Positions 30,994 through 42,298 of a stretch of DNA of 64,000 nt are shown here, piece by piece. Source of the DNA: Ampullaceana balthica (taxonomy: Eukaryota; Mollusca; Gastropoda; Lymnaeidae); assembly GCA_944989445.1 (NCBI GenBank), contig CALYLW010000043.1, positions 312,501 through 376,500 on the forward strand, in the 5' to 3' direction. The notes below the pieces were generated by a model that did no database searches, was not told where the DNA came from, and worked only from the letters and a program-made list of their open reading frames with translations. The stretch's first letter is position 1. Each line of letters starts with the position of its first letter. Position numbers and translations under genes: made by a program.

Positions 30994-32629
30994 GGGGCCG
31001 TCCATAAATGACGTCACGCTCCTAGGGGGGGAGGGGGGTCACACTTTTGTGACGATGCGTGACGAGGGGGAGGGAGGGGGTTGAAGAAGTGTGACGTCAC
31101 ATCAAAAGGGATAACTTTAAATAAAACGTCCACTGAAATATTTGGTGGCTTACAATTTATTTAATGAATTTATTAATTTATTTTTTTAATCCGGGCTTCT
31201 CAATGTGCCGATCGGTAGGCCATCAGATGCTGGTTGGCGTAAGCTATCAAGAATCAAGAGACGAAAATTAAATCTAATTATAATCCTTAAGTTTGAGAAC
31301 TCACAAGATAACGAATGAAATTGTTACACTGTGTCGTTTGATGTTGACATCAAAGCATTTGTGATGTAACCGCAGCTCCGTCGGCGAACTTTTTTGCCGG
31401 TTATCCCAAATAATACAAGTTTATGTGTGCGTTACCCCCCCCCACCCCATGACTCTAGGTACTGCTCACATGACTCGGGGATATGGGGGTATCGTTGTTA
31501 GCCCCCCCCCCAAAAAAAAATGCTATCGGTGAGTTTTACAAGCATGACAAGTGTCTAAAAATGATCAGAATAGGATTATGTGTAGATAGTTTAAGTCAAA
31601 ACGTCACGGAATATCCCTTTTCTTTAAAAAAAATGTGGAATCTATTTGATAGAATTATAAACGTTTTAAGTTTGATATAATTGTTCAGTTGGTTTTTGGT
31701 CAAACACCCCTGGCCATTCTAGATATAATGATAAATGAGCACATTTAAAAGTTGTCAAATATTTTTTAACTTTATTTAATGCATCAAATTCTTGACATTG
31801 CAATTCGAGATGAGCACAAAACAACTTTTCTTGAAAGGATACTTGATACAGTCAAGACACGTGGATTAAGATTATTGTCACTCGTGTCAATATAAATGAA
31901 AGTAGGGTGGATTTAGGTGTCTTCCTATAGTACGTAGGTAAGAAATCTACATAGTTGTCATATTTTTTAAAAAATGCATTTTCTGTAAGGAACCGGTTCA
32001 ATAATGGGCATATGTTCCAAGCGTTCACGTACACATGACGTATTTTAATATATGTAGTGGATTGTAGTGGATGTTATGTGTCCCAAATGAGTCTGCATTA
32101 CCCCCAAGAATTCCTTTTTGACCCCAGATGAGTTTATTTACCCCTGTTCGTCGACCTCTTTCTTACGGGATGCCCGTCAGTCAATTGAGGGATTTAAAAA
32201 AAATACATTTTAAAAATATTATTTTAAAATTATTTTTTTTCCAAACAAAGACGTTAACCGTGATGATCAATAGTCAATGTTTAATTTGTATTCATTAAAA
32301 TAAAATATAATCTAAGGATGTTAACACAGTTCGTTTTTTGAAGGCAGGTTAAACGTTTTGAAAAAATGCTTCACGCGGGTTACGATATTACAATGTAGAT
32401 CTTCACTAAATAAATAATAAATACTTAAATGACAATAAAAGTGATTTGAAACATACTTATTTTCAAATAGAAAATAAGGTTGTTTTTTTTGGAAAGGGGG
32501 GGGGGTCAAAGCTTTGTGACGTATTTTTAGAGGGAAGGGGGTCTGACTTTTTGTGACGACGCGTGACGAGGGGGAGGGAGGGGGTCAAAAATTGGCCAAA
32601 ATCGCGTGACGTCATTTATGGACGGCCCC
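30994..32629 (+). mobile_element. TIR DNA transposon, GGGGCCGTCC family, copy 2
   Basis: Ends GGGGCCGTCCATAAATGACG and CGTCATTTATGGACGGCCCC are inverted and flanked by TAG at 30991-30993 and 32630-32632. The G-rich, TGTGACG-rich subterminal blocks at 31025-31080 and 32495-32585 match those of the other copies. The interior differs from copy 1 and I see no convincing protein. A poly-C run lies near 31500. Confidence 0.9.
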
Positions 32630-32639
32630 TAGGCACCTT

Positions 32640-33275
32640 TTTGTAAAAGAAAATTACATTCCGATTCCCTTTCCATTAGGATAGATTAATTGAAGTCTTT
32701 CTCTTACGTTATACGTTTTTTAAAAAAATCAGGGTCCGAAAATGTTTGGGCCTAGCCACCCCTGGGTCCAACGGTTCAAACTAAAATTAATAATTAATGT
32801 TACTAATAAATCAAGCTTCTTGTTTTTGTTTTTGGTTCATGTTTCATACATCTATGTAATGAAATAGCGACACAAACAATGACCGCTAACCCCCACACAC
32901 ACACTGACTTTTTTTTGGCTTGTCCCACCTACTCAAGATTCTTGATTATATCTGGACACAAATAATGCATTTTCACCCCTATTAGTAATTTAAGAATCCC
33001 ATTTAGTGGTGAGCCTCCCCTCTTTTATTTTAAGTAAGTAGCGCTGATGTGGATAACTTCATTATGATTGAAGAGGAAAACCATCAACAACACTATTTGC
33101 ATTGATAGGCAAGACCGACCGACTAACATGTTTGCTCGGTAATTATTTGTTTTGATGGCAGAGAAAATGAGCAACATTAGCAGTTGAGGTCAGTGGGCCA
33201 AGGCTCAAAAAATTTATTTTTAACACTGCATGCAGCGGCTAGTCAGCTCGTGCACACGCGCAGAGAGCTCGCTCA
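32640..33275. other. Intergenic, nothing firm
   Basis: AT-rich DNA without coding evidence. A short stretch at 33200-33275 is GC-richer and may belong to the following repeat. Confidence 0.45.
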
Positions 33276-33278
33276 GGA

Positions 33279-33412
33279 CAGGGGTTCTCAACTTCTGTGC
33301 ACCACCGCTTTCTTAATTTAAAACCTTATACGTTTCCTAACATCGAATCCAGATGTTTTACCCGTGCTCTCAAACACAATATTGAACAGATCCTGTAACA
33401 AACAAGTGTGCT
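33279..33412 (+). repeat. Possible hAT-type terminus
   Basis: CAGGGGTTCTCAACTTCTGT followed by GCACCACCG resembles the outer end of a hAT element. No opposite end or target duplication was found, so it is probably truncated by the LINE that follows. Confidence 0.4.
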
Positions 33413-33733
33413 GAGCTGAGTAATCATACATAAAGCAATTAATTTTAATTTAGAAATACAACACAAAGATAACTTAATACAACCCTCAAATAGACATAAG
33501 GATAAAAACACCTTTCTTATTCCGTATGCAAGAACAAACACATACAAGTTTTCCTTCTTCCCGTCCGGAATTCGGGCGTGGAATGGGTTGCCTGAAGAAT
33601 CCAGGAAAACCAACACTTTATCAACATTTAAATCTCTAATAAAAATGCAGGACTAAACACAAACCATAGATAAGCGTAGGACGCAATAATCTTCTGTATA
33701 GAAGGAGCGTCTGTAAACAGATAAGATAAGAAC
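33413..33733 (+). mobile_element. LINE 3' end, 5' truncated
   Basis: Encodes the end of the reverse transcriptase ORF (FLIPYARTNTYKFSFFPSGI, then RAWNGLPEESRKTNT), then a stop and about 80 bp of 3' UTR ending in the family tail AATCTTCTGTATAGAAGGAG, GCGTCTGTA and GATAAGATAA. It is nearly identical to the sequence that runs off the window end at 63800-64000. Confidence 0.88.
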
Positions 33734-34425
33734 ATTTTCTACTTTTGTTTACATATTAGCTATGACCAGGAATTAGATTATTTGCTCATATTTTCACACA
33801 CCAGAATTATTACACATCAGGGATGGTGGGGAGAAGTATGCAGCCACTTCTAATCAAACTTTAGGTAGGCGGGGCTAGCGTTACTTCCTGCTCATCTGGT
33901 TTTGAATTTCTCCAGAAGACAAACTTAAAATTGAAATACAAACTGTGACGCCCACACTTATCACAGTAACTCAGGAGCGAATAGAAACTCTGTAAGGTAA
34001 CATGCCGATTAGAACATTGTTTATAATGGAAGGACAAAAGTTTGGCTGATACCATTTGGAGGGGGGAAGGCAGTATAGACGGCACTGTTTTAAAATTAAA
34101 ATAAACCAATTTGCGCAGGGGTGTAGCTAAGGCCAGCGCCATTGTGTTTGCCAAACTTCTTGTATAAAAGATCTTTTCAGGGTGACGAAAATCCTGTTTC
34201 TTAATGTTGATAAAAAGTGGCACCCAGGGTGGACACCCCTGTGTTCTTACGTCAAAGGCTTAACGTTATGAAGAGTGAGTTATGGCTGCTCAGACCGACT
34301 GAAAACCCCCAGGACCTCAGATCTTGTTCTACTTCGTCAGTCGACAGTCCGTCTCTTATCATAGCGAAGTAAACATTATGTTTTCTCAGTTATTGACCGA
34401 TAGGCAGAAAGTGAAGTAGAAAGAA
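33734..34425. other. Intergenic with possible repeat fragment
   Basis: No gene recognised. The minus-strand open frame at 34223-33861 (120 codons) resembles nothing I know; its coding status is doubtful. Confidence 0.4.
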
Positions 34426-34449
34426 AAAGAGTGGAGGGAAGATGCTATA

Positions 34450-34690
34450 GACATAAAGAGGAGAGAGAGAGAGATATGAGAGAGGAGAGAGAGAGAGAGG
34501 AGAGAGAGAGAGGAGAGAGAGAGGCAGAGAGAGAGAGGAGAGAGAGGCAGAGAGAGAGAGAGAGGAGAGATAGAGGCAGAGAGAGAGAGAGGAGAGAGAG
34601 GCAGAGAGAGAGAGAGGAGAGATAGAGAAAGAGAGAGAAGGAGAGAGAGAGAGAGAGAGGCAGAGAGAGAGATAGAGAGAAGTAAACGTA
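34450..34690. repeat. GA-rich microsatellite
   Basis: GAGA runs with regularly placed GGAGAGA and GGCAGAGA variants. The Ser/Leu-rich or Arg/Glu-rich open frames across it are composition artefacts. Confidence 0.95.
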
Positions 34691-35090
34691 ATGAACATCG
34701 CATTTGTTTCTGTGAATCACTCTCGTATCAGGAACCACTCAGCTACTCGGAAATCTTAAAATAGAACGGCGCGACAAAGCGGGCAACATGCCCAATATCC
34801 AGGTTATAAACAGTGAATCACGTGACCCAATAATGTAGGTTGTTAAAGTCGTCCCGCCAGTCCCGATAGGTTAATACTTCACCGTTGACATAAATATAAT
34901 GAAATACATACTTGCCTATCACTGAGGTAGATAGTGATAGGGGCGTTGGGGGGGGGGCACGTTTTTAAAACAGACAGCTTGAAATATTAATGTCGTCTAA
35001 ATTAAAGAGCAACATTTTTGTTTGTTTGTCTTTTGGTTAAATAGATGTTTGTTTCATATCTTAAAAGAACGAACGTTTAAGTTGTTCACC
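34691..35090. other. Intergenic, nothing recognised
   Basis: Mixed-composition DNA with a G run near 34945. No coding or repeat evidence. Confidence 0.45.
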
Positions 35091-35575
35091 TCCATACTTG
35101 ACTCTTTGCAAACTGATTATCCATCATTTCCATCATTTTGAGTTTTTGCGTGCCGACGAGTTTTGCGCCAATTGGCCCGTGGTCTCCGACTTCAGCCTGC
35201 TGTTTTTCTGGATGTGCTTCCATAGCCTTTGGTCAGCCAAGACCATCTGCAAGGCAGCAGTTGATTTTTTTCAGAGTTTTCTCTCCTAGATGAATTGCTA
35301 TCCTTAGCTGACGGCCTCATCTGTCCGGGTTTAGAGTTTGAGCGCTCTATGTTCGCTTATTGCAGTCATTTCCTTGGGTTTATGAGGCATTTTTTAAAGA
35401 GTATCCTTACCACGGGATACCCCACCTCACCCTCCACGACAGCAAACCAGTTGGTCCGCGGCCGCTTATTCAATATTCACGGCTAACCTTTATATCTAAA
35501 GGTCGTTCCTCTATCAACCGCCTGAGGACGCGCTTGGTAGGAGATGGTAGCTCCCCCAAGGCAAACTGATTTAAG
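35091..35575. repeat. GC-richer unassigned segment, probably a repeat
   Basis: Base composition is less AT-biased than its surroundings. Short open frames run on both strands (for example minus-strand LGELPSPTKRVLRRLIEER). None has a good start context or known domain. It may be part of a mobile element, but no second copy lies in the window. Confidence 0.35.
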
Positions 35576-35587
35576 TTATCCCATTTT

Positions 35588-35685
35588 GTCTGTACACAAA
35601 CAAACACACACACACACGCACGTACACATACACATGCACGCACGTACGCACCCACACACACGCATGCACGCACGAACGGCCGCAA
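35588..35685. repeat. CA/CG-rich microsatellite
   Basis: Degenerate ACACACGCACGTACAC-type dinucleotide repeat. Confidence 0.9.
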
Positions 35686-35707
35686 AGTAAAAAAATGAAT
35701 TTCGTAA

Positions 35708-36128
35708 GGGCCGCCCATAAATGACGTCATCATCTAGGGGGGAGGGGGGGTTCCCACATTTGTGACGAGGGGGAGTGGGGGGGATTGTTTCAGAATTGTG
35801 ACGTCACGTCAAAACATGCTACTATAAATGAAAGTTCCACTTAAATAATCGATTTCTTACAATTTATTTTATGACGTTTTACATGGATTCACGCATGTTA
35901 CGACATTAGAGTGTAGCCTTACACTAAATACATACTTAAAATGACAATAAAGTGATTTGAAACATGCTCATTTTCAAATAGAAAATACTGCTTTTAGGGA
36001 GTAGGGGGGTCCACAGCTTTGTGACGTCATATTGGAGGAGGGGGTTCTAAGTTTTTGTGACGAAGTGTGACAAGGGGGGGGGGTTAAAAATCGGCCAAAA
36101 TTGCGTGACGCCATTTATGGACTGCCCC
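35708..36128 (+). mobile_element. GGGGCCGTCC-family element, copy 3 (short, MITE-like)
   Basis: About 420 bp with ends GGGCCGCCCATAAATGACG and TTTATGGACTGCCCC, flanked by TAA and TTA. The subterminal G-rich blocks are the same as in copies 1 and 2. The interior is a deleted version of copy 2 (shared TGAAACATGCTCATTTTCAA), so copies 2 and 3 form a nonautonomous subfamily. Confidence 0.88.
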
Positions 36129-36855
36129 TTATGCTATTTCTATGTGAGTCTCGGTTTCAGCAAACCCTTAAGCGAGATCTTCATTGCTCAGTAACAGGTT
36201 GAAAGCAGTTCAATTGTTTAGGTCACTTGCCAACTTGGGTCAACCTCATCAACGGGGGAAACAAAAACCCCACCAACCAAAACTATTTGGGGCGAACTTT
36301 TCACACCACTTATTTTTAAGGTGTTTTCCTAATGGTTACTATGGTGGTGAGATTACAATATCCAAGCCCCCCCTCCCGCCCTCCACACCTCATCGGTCTA
36401 CCGCCAGAAGTGCCGCCAGTGCACCAGCTCGTTACCACGAAACTGAAACTAGTTCAAGGGAACCCACGAATGGGACGGTTGCGTTTTTGCGTCTTAGATA
36501 TGTCGACAGTTCTGGCTGTTATCGATCTTACGTGGTGGTAAAACTGCAGACAAAAAGTATTTATACTGAGATCTTATGCCGGAGTAGCAATTTCATCAAT
36601 TTCATCAATTTCATTCTACTTTTCACGCCGATTAATACCAACAATAAGTAAGTATACGATACTAATCGAAGGTTTAAGCATTTAACTTTGTTGGCTTAGC
36701 CATTAGAGTAAGCTATTTGTTTGACAAAGACTGTTGAACTCGGTCAAACTAATGTAGCACATTTCCAATAGAATATGACGTACGAAGTTATAGTTATAGA
36801 ACTATTATTAAGATGTTTCATTATATATGTATGGCATCTACCAATATTTAAACCG
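36129..36855. other. Intergenic with an unassigned open frame
   Basis: The + frame at 36184-36651 is open for 155 codons but resembles nothing I know and is Pro/Ser-rich in a C-rich patch (36365-36440). I do not call it a gene. Confidence 0.35.
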
Positions 36856-36859
36856 TTAA

Positions 36860-37150
36860 ACCACCAGAACTTTGGTAAATATTCAAACAACCAAGTCCTT
36901 CAAGACTGCACTTAAGTGTCTTAAAACACATCTTTTCAAAATTTATTTTCAAAATTAATGAAACAACATTTCTTGTAAATGATTAACGTAGCTTATGTAT
37001 AATTTACTGTAATTTTTGTGTTTGTTATGATATGAAAGTTAATTTAATACTTATAGGTATGTTATTTCTTTCATGTAAAGCGCTGTGAGCCCAGTTCCTT
37101 ACTGGGATACAGCGCTATATAAATAATCAATTTATTATTATTATTATTAT
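36860..37150 (+). mobile_element. 3' end of a second LINE family with ATT tail
   Basis: Carries the wording TCAAGACTGCACTTAAGTG, then AAAACACATCTTTTC (Leu-Lys-Thr-His-Leu-Phe in one frame), typical of the C terminus of CR1/L2-like ORFs. The 3' UTR has AAGCGCTGTGAGCCCAG and CAGCGCTATATAAATAA, which can form a hairpin, followed by an (ATT)n tail. It is severely 5' truncated. Confidence 0.7.
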
Positions 37151-37504
37151 TAAATATCCGAGTCCAACGAATAGCTTAAGCAAAGATAAGGTTATCAACA
37201 AAGGAATGAATGTTGAAAGGATCTTTATCGATTAATTTTTTTGAGTGCAAGGTAACTTGGTGTTATTGCTTAAACATTTGTGATACTGACTTGTTATTGG
37301 AACAGACCGAGAGTTCACGTGACTGTTGTTTCAACTAAACATTTGGACATTCGTGTCTAATAACTTAGTGAAGACGTTTTATGTTCATGGGACTTGGTTC
37401 AAATTAGGTAAAGGCATTACTTAGATATCAATATAATATTGAATTTAAAAGATCTAAAAAAATTCTTGATTAAAAAAAAAGAGAAGATTTCTTTCAATCA
37501 AAGA

Positions 37505-37765
37505 CGAGTTTAATACTTAGAAAAAAAAGCAATAATAAATAGAAGAAAAAAAAAGATTTTAAAAAAACCCCACGTTTTTAGTCATATTACATCATAGTAC
37601 TCGAGCATATCAGTTTGAAATTGTTATCAATCCAAAAAAAGATTTTTACTTCACAATTCTGTGAAAAAAAAATTATTTTCTTCTTTTTAGCCCGCTTATA
37701 AAAACGTGGGTTTTTTTAAAAATCTTTTTTTTCTTCTATTTATTTTATTCTTTTTAGTCTAAGTG
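37505..37765. repeat. Imperfect long inverted repeat
   Basis: The left arm (about 37508-37582) contains AATAGAAGAAAAAAAAAGAT and CCCCACGTTTTTA. The right arm (about 37690-37765) contains the complements. The loop is about 105 bp. It may be a foldback element or the head of the adjacent dispersed repeat. Confidence 0.75.
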
Positions 37766-37797
37766 TATGCTATGGTGAGTTTTGAAGTATTGATTAT

Positions 37798-38135
37798 GTT
37801 CAAATATAATACGCATTGCCCGACAAACATTTACAGACTGGAAATGACTGATCTCCCCTTGATGTTAAACATGGTTGATGTGGTGGGGTTGGTGTGAACT
37901 CTGCACGTGAATGTAATGTAAACAAGATCAGACGGATAATACATATGCTTATATATAGATAAACTAAAAAGTTCAATAATTTAATATAGGTACATTTGAT
38001 CGATCTGAAATTTTGATACAATCATTGTTATCCAAGATCTATCCGTGTTCAAACTTTGAGATCTCTAGGACCATCAGAAGTGGTTTAATTTTACGTTGGC
38101 AGATTTGAACAATTGTGGGCAGACAAACAAACAGG
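37798..38135. repeat. Partial copy of the foldback-head dispersed repeat
   Basis: Shares CAAATATAATACGCA and GATCGATCTGAAATTTTGAT with the copies at 27656 and 59710, in the same orientation, but is shorter and diverged. It follows the 37.5-37.8 kb inverted repeat. Confidence 0.65.
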
Positions 38136-39050
38136 AACGAAAGTGAGTTAATAAAAACGTGGTAATAAAAAAAAGTACATGTTCTTAAAAAACTCATTCC
38201 AAAGTTGGCCAACATAAATTAAGTCAATGTCCAGCTGTATATGTGTCTGTGGATTGGGGATATGACGTTTTGTGGGATTGAGTAGAAACGTTTATTGAGA
38301 TCAAAATTGTATTGAAAAAACTTAATTCGAATTAACGAATAATTGTATAAGCATCGTATTGGCAACGACATGGCATTTCTATAGTTGGCCATTAGTTATG
38401 TTAGCGTCATGAGACATGGGTTGCAGTAGAGAGGTTCAAGTATCAGACGGCTGATCAGGCGGACATGCAAAGTGGGTCCCCTACATAGCAAGGGCGACGT
38501 GACCCCATCTATTGGACGATCGACTTACAGTCTAATGTATATAGCGATCGTATTATTTGTCATTAATTGTTTGTACTTATTAACTTATTAGTAGTGAAAT
38601 TATAAATTAGGGTAATATCGAATTAGATGAGTTGACTTCTAAGGATAGAACATCCTGTAACATTTCAAATTTTGTTCACTAGGGTAGCGAAAATTCCATT
38701 TGAGAAAGGGCCGCACCACAGCTGCCTATAGGAGGAGGGGTTTAAGAGGGTGGATATTCCAGGTGAGGTTGGTAGTTAAAAAAAGGTTCATGGACGGTCA
38801 CTTTGACCTTGTTATGAGCAGAAAAATAGGGATGGGGTTGGAGGGAGCTATTTTCTCTTAACATTTTTCACTAGTCAACTCTGAAGTCATTTCATAGAAT
38901 CGGCAGGTTTTGTTGGCTATATCGGAGATTAGCAGCGTGATAAAACGTTTCATTTACTGGATGTTGTCTATTGAGAGAATGATTGTTTGATAAACCTTGA
39001 TATTGACCAACGAGGAGTCAACTGAACAACAAGTTTGTTTCGTTTTTTAT
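38136..39050. other. Upstream region of the TPR gene
   Basis: No gene or repeat recognised. It probably includes the intron or promoter of the TTC22-like gene, because a splice acceptor ends at 39055. Confidence 0.5.
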
Positions 39051-39055
39051 TACAG

Positions 39056-39065
39056 CTTGGAGACC
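39056..39065 (+). other. Splice acceptor and 5' UTR before the TPR start codon
   Basis: TTTTTTATTACAG ends at 39055 and ATG follows 10 bases later, so the exon carries a very short piece of 5' UTR and at least one noncoding exon should lie upstream. Confidence 0.6.
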
Positions 39066-40901
39066 ATGCCTCCACCACCACCACCCACGATTCTACGCTT
39101 GACCAACGCCAACACAAACACAGACAAAAGTGATTCAGACCAACCAGTGACGTCATCCCCGTCTTCAAATTCAACAGCCGAGACGACCTCTGCAGCCACC
39201 TCGCAGCTTAAAGCGGAGACAGTCTCAGCACACGAAGACGGCGACAGCGACGGCGGTGATGAGTTTGATGTCTACGACTCTCGCTCTGACGACGACGACG
39301 ACGATAAAGACAAGGAACGCGAGGCTTTCATCGAGGAACATCTCAAGAATTTCCCCTGCACGTTCAACATCGGCAAGGTCAATTACAGCATCGAGGGAAG
39401 GTCGCTGGCTGTGGAAAACATCAAGCAGATACCGTTCCGATGCATTGCATGGGGTAACATCGTCGACGACGCCATCGTCAACAGCAACGACGATGACTGG
39501 ATTCCCCTGGAGTGGACGCAGAACGTCAGAGTGCGCGCCTACCTGGAGCTGGGCCGGCTGGAGGAGGCGCGAAAGGTGATCGACGAGATTCTTTACAAAA
39601 CTGGTGGGCAGACGATCACAGCCACGGCCAACTTAGCCGTTTGTTATTTCGTGCAAGGGAACGTGAAAGAAGCCCTGGAGGTGGTCAAGCAGCTGAACGC
39701 CTTGGCCAAACTGAAGACGTTCAGACATCTGAAGGCGGACGCCCTCTGCGAGCAGGCGTATTTCTATTACGAGATTTCAGGCGCCGGGAATAACATATTC
39801 GGTATCGAGGTTGCGAAATTCGCCATGAACTACCTGGTCAAGTACAAAAGTGAGGTGACACTCATGATAGGAACAATGCACAGAAGGTGCCTGCACTGGA
39901 ACACTTATTTGTTTGACAAAGATCAAATAGATTTCGTTGAGTTCGCCCAAAGTGCCTGGGAGATCCTGTGTAGCGTGAGAGACATGGACGGGGTCAAGCC
40001 CATCGTTAAAGCCAACGCCCTGGTGGAGCTCGCCTTCCTCAAGAATGACGTCACTGTCGTCGAGGACGTGGATATCGAGAGTTTGAATTTTGACGTCTCC
40101 ATAGAAGCTCTGTGTACGGAAGCCATTGGAATAGCGCCGGCGTCAGCCAAAGTTACAGCTATCGTTGGGCAGCTGGTTAAACACAAACCTCTGTTGAAGA
40201 GCTGGGCAAAGCAGCTCTTAGAAATCTCACTGGACATAAAACCTTCAGGAAGGGCCTACCATCATTTGGGATTGATTCTTCTCAAGGAGGCAAATCTGTT
40301 TGAAATGGAGAACCATTCAAAACCACTTCACGAAGAGACGCAAAACATAAACGCGAACTGCCTTGGATTTTCTGACAACAATCAAAAAAGAATCCAGCGG
40401 TCTAATACCTTTGAGTGGGTTTTGAATAGTTGCCTGGCCGAGGGAAAAAAGATTCACCTATTTAGTGCACACAACCCATATATTCAGGATGCCACGGAAA
40501 ATCTTTACGCTTATTTCAACCTGGCCTCTCTCAGCAGAAATCTGCCGACCTTTATTAGGTTAGCATACGCCTACATAGGTTGTCGTCAATATAACCTCGC
40601 TTTGAGCATCTACCTTGATTTCACGGTTCCCCATAAAACCGAGATCCCAAAGTTGATTCTGGCATACGGTTTTAAAATGGCCGCTCTTTGTTTTCTTCTC
40701 AACGCAGAGCTTGCTGAAAGCGAAGAGAAGCGATCAAAGCGGAGAAACACAGCCACGTCTCTCCTGGTCAACGCAGTGGGTCTTGCAGAAGGGATTTCCG
40801 CAGAAGAGGCGTCTAAACTTGAGCCTCAGAAGTTCTTGGAAGTCATAAAAAAGTTACCAAACTATCACAAGATGCCGCCTATGTCATTTCCAAAGCTATG
40901 A
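39066..40901 (+). CDS. TPR protein, TTC22-like (611 aa)
   Basis: A single uninterrupted coding exon of clearly higher GC than its surroundings. I start at ATG 39066 (GACCATGC context) because a pyrimidine-rich acceptor (TTTTTTATTACAG) ends at 39055, making the earlier in-frame ATG at 38997 probably intronic. The N terminus is Pro-rich (MPPPPPP), then Ser/Thr-rich, then very acidic (about residues 57-90, with a run of Asp). About residues 150-215 form two TPR-type helix pairs (YLELGRLEEARKVIDE; NLAVCYFVQGNVKEALEV). A later pair lies near 481-520 (AYAYIGCRQYNLALSIYLDF). Layout and wording of the first half resemble vertebrate TTC22, whose function is poorly known. TPRs are protein-binding scaffolds; the partner is unknown. 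AATAAA occurs at 40963. Confidence 0.85.
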   Translation: MPPPPPPTILRLTNANTNTDKSDSDQPVTSSPSSNSTAETTSAATSQLKAETVSAHEDGDSDGGDEFDVYDSRSDDDDDDKDKEREAFIEEHLKNFPCTFNIGKVNYSIEGRSLAVENIKQIPFRCIAWGNIVDDAIVNSNDDDWIPLEWTQNVRVRAYLELGRLEEARKVIDEILYKTGGQTITATANLAVCYFVQGNVKEALEVVKQLNALAKLKTFRHLKADALCEQAYFYYEISGAGNNIFGIEVAKFAMNYLVKYKSEVTLMIGTMHRRCLHWNTYLFDKDQIDFVEFAQSAWEILCSVRDMDGVKPIVKANALVELAFLKNDVTVVEDVDIESLNFDVSIEALCTEAIGIAPASAKVTAIVGQLVKHKPLLKSWAKQLLEISLDIKPSGRAYHHLGLILLKEANLFEMENHSKPLHEETQNINANCLGFSDNNQKRIQRSNTFEWVLNSCLAEGKKIHLFSAHNPYIQDATENLYAYFNLASLSRNLPTFIRLAYAYIGCRQYNLALSIYLDFTVPHKTEIPKLILAYGFKMAALCFLLNAELAESEEKRSKRRNTATSLLVNAVGLAEGISAEEASKLEPQKFLEVIKKLPNYHKMPPMSFPKL

Positions 40902-40962
40902 GAACAAATACTTTGGACAAGGACTTCGCACCCTTATAAAGTTTCAGATGTCTAAGACATTT

Positions 40963-40968
40963 AATAAA
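40963..40968 (+). terminator. Polyadenylation signal of the TPR gene
   Basis: AATAAA 62 bases after the stop codon; a second one at about 40992. Confidence 0.6.
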
Positions 40969-40994
40969 AGACTTACTAAATAGATCATGAAATA

Positions 40995-41620
40995 AAATAC
41001 AGATAATTGATGTGCTTTAGGTAACTAACAAAGACACAAAAAAAAGCAACAATTACAGAATAATTTCTCATATTGTTTCATATAGTAGAACACTATAAGA
41101 ATGACATTTTGACATCAATAACATAAGCATTACACGTATGTGTTTTACATATTATGTACATTTACGTAAAATGAGTTATTATCACACATGACCTGCCAGT
41201 GCTTTCATTAACATATACCTCTGATACCTCAGATTTCGTTGCTGTCCTACTATTTATATATATTATTTATTAAAGTTATTTATGTGTGATAACAATGTCT
41301 TCAGCTTGTCATTTATTTTAGTATCAGTATATATTTTTTTGCACTAAAGAATTTATAAATAGTACAATCCATTTTTCCTAGTAGTAGTTACACGACATTT
41401 ACGACCAATGATTGTTACTCCAAAATCATTTGACCCTTTCAGAAAGTCGCAAACGAAAGATTCACTAGCTGCCAATCTGTTAATACGCTAAATATTTCTG
41501 AAACACTGACACCATAAAACTTGTTTTGCAGGTAGCTTTTTCAGAACGCATAGTGAAAGTTTTTTTTACTTAATTCATTTATAAAAAATAAATTGTTGTA
41601 TACTTTGGTGTAGGAAAAAT
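40995..41620. other. Intergenic, nothing recognised
   Basis: AT-rich DNA after the TPR gene with no coding or repeat evidence. Confidence 0.5.
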
Positions 41621-41621
41621 T

Positions 41622-41878
41622 CTCAAGATTCTAACAGGATCATTTCCAACTACTGCAAGATTCTAACAGGATCATTTCCAACTACTGCAAGTCAAGATTA
41701 TAACAGGATCATTTCCAACTACTGCAAGTAAAGATTCTAACAGGATCCTTTCCAACTGCTGCAAGTCAAGATTCTAACAGGATCATTTCCAACTGCTGCA
41801 AGTCAAGATTCTAACAGGATCATTTCCAACTACTGCAAGTCAAGATTCTAACAGGATCATTTCCAACTACTGCAACTT
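41622..41878. repeat. 37-bp minisatellite, about 7 copies
   Basis: Units with AAGATTCTAACAGGATCATT then TCCAACTACTGCAAG. One early unit is shortened. Variants are CTGCTGC for CTACTGC and TAACAGGATCC. Confidence 0.95.
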
Positions 41879-42184
41879 AAAAAAAATAATTGCATAATCG
41901 CAAAAGCAGTCCGTTACCACCCGCTCACAGAGATAATCTAAACAATGAACTATGGCCGTACATAACTCTGACATTCAGGGGAACCCCCTTGTGACGTAAG
42001 CTTGCAAGCATAAAATCCACACAAACAAGATTAGGAATCGGTAAATATTCAGATAACAGATAAATGAATTTACTGATATCTTTGAACGAATCAAAAAGAT
42101 GTTATACCTAATGCGGGGTACTGTGTGTGTCATTTTGTAAATAATGTAAACCTAACCTGATTAAAATTGTTGCTGTTGTTTTTC

Positions 42185-42298
42185 AGTATCAACATTTCAA
42201 AATCTAATAAAATGCAGGACTAGACAAGAAACCATTGATAAGGATGCAATAATCTTCTGTATAGAAGGAGCATCTGTAATAGATACGATAACATAAGA
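42185..42298 (+). mobile_element. LINE tail fragment
   Basis: AAAATGCAGGACTAGACA, then GATGCAATAATCTTCTGTAT, AGAAGGAGCATCTGTA and GATACGATAA: only the last 110 bp of the LINE family found at 33413-33733. Confidence 0.8.

Noticed and set aside
34386..34738. Ser/Leu-rich and Arg/Glu-rich frames
   Set aside because: Pure GA-microsatellite translation.
36184..36651. 155-codon frame as a gene
   Set aside because: No recognised domain, biased composition and no clear promoter or splice context; left as unassigned.
39256..40237. Overlapping frames on both strands within the TPR gene
   Set aside because: Shadows of the 611-codon gene; no independent start or domain.
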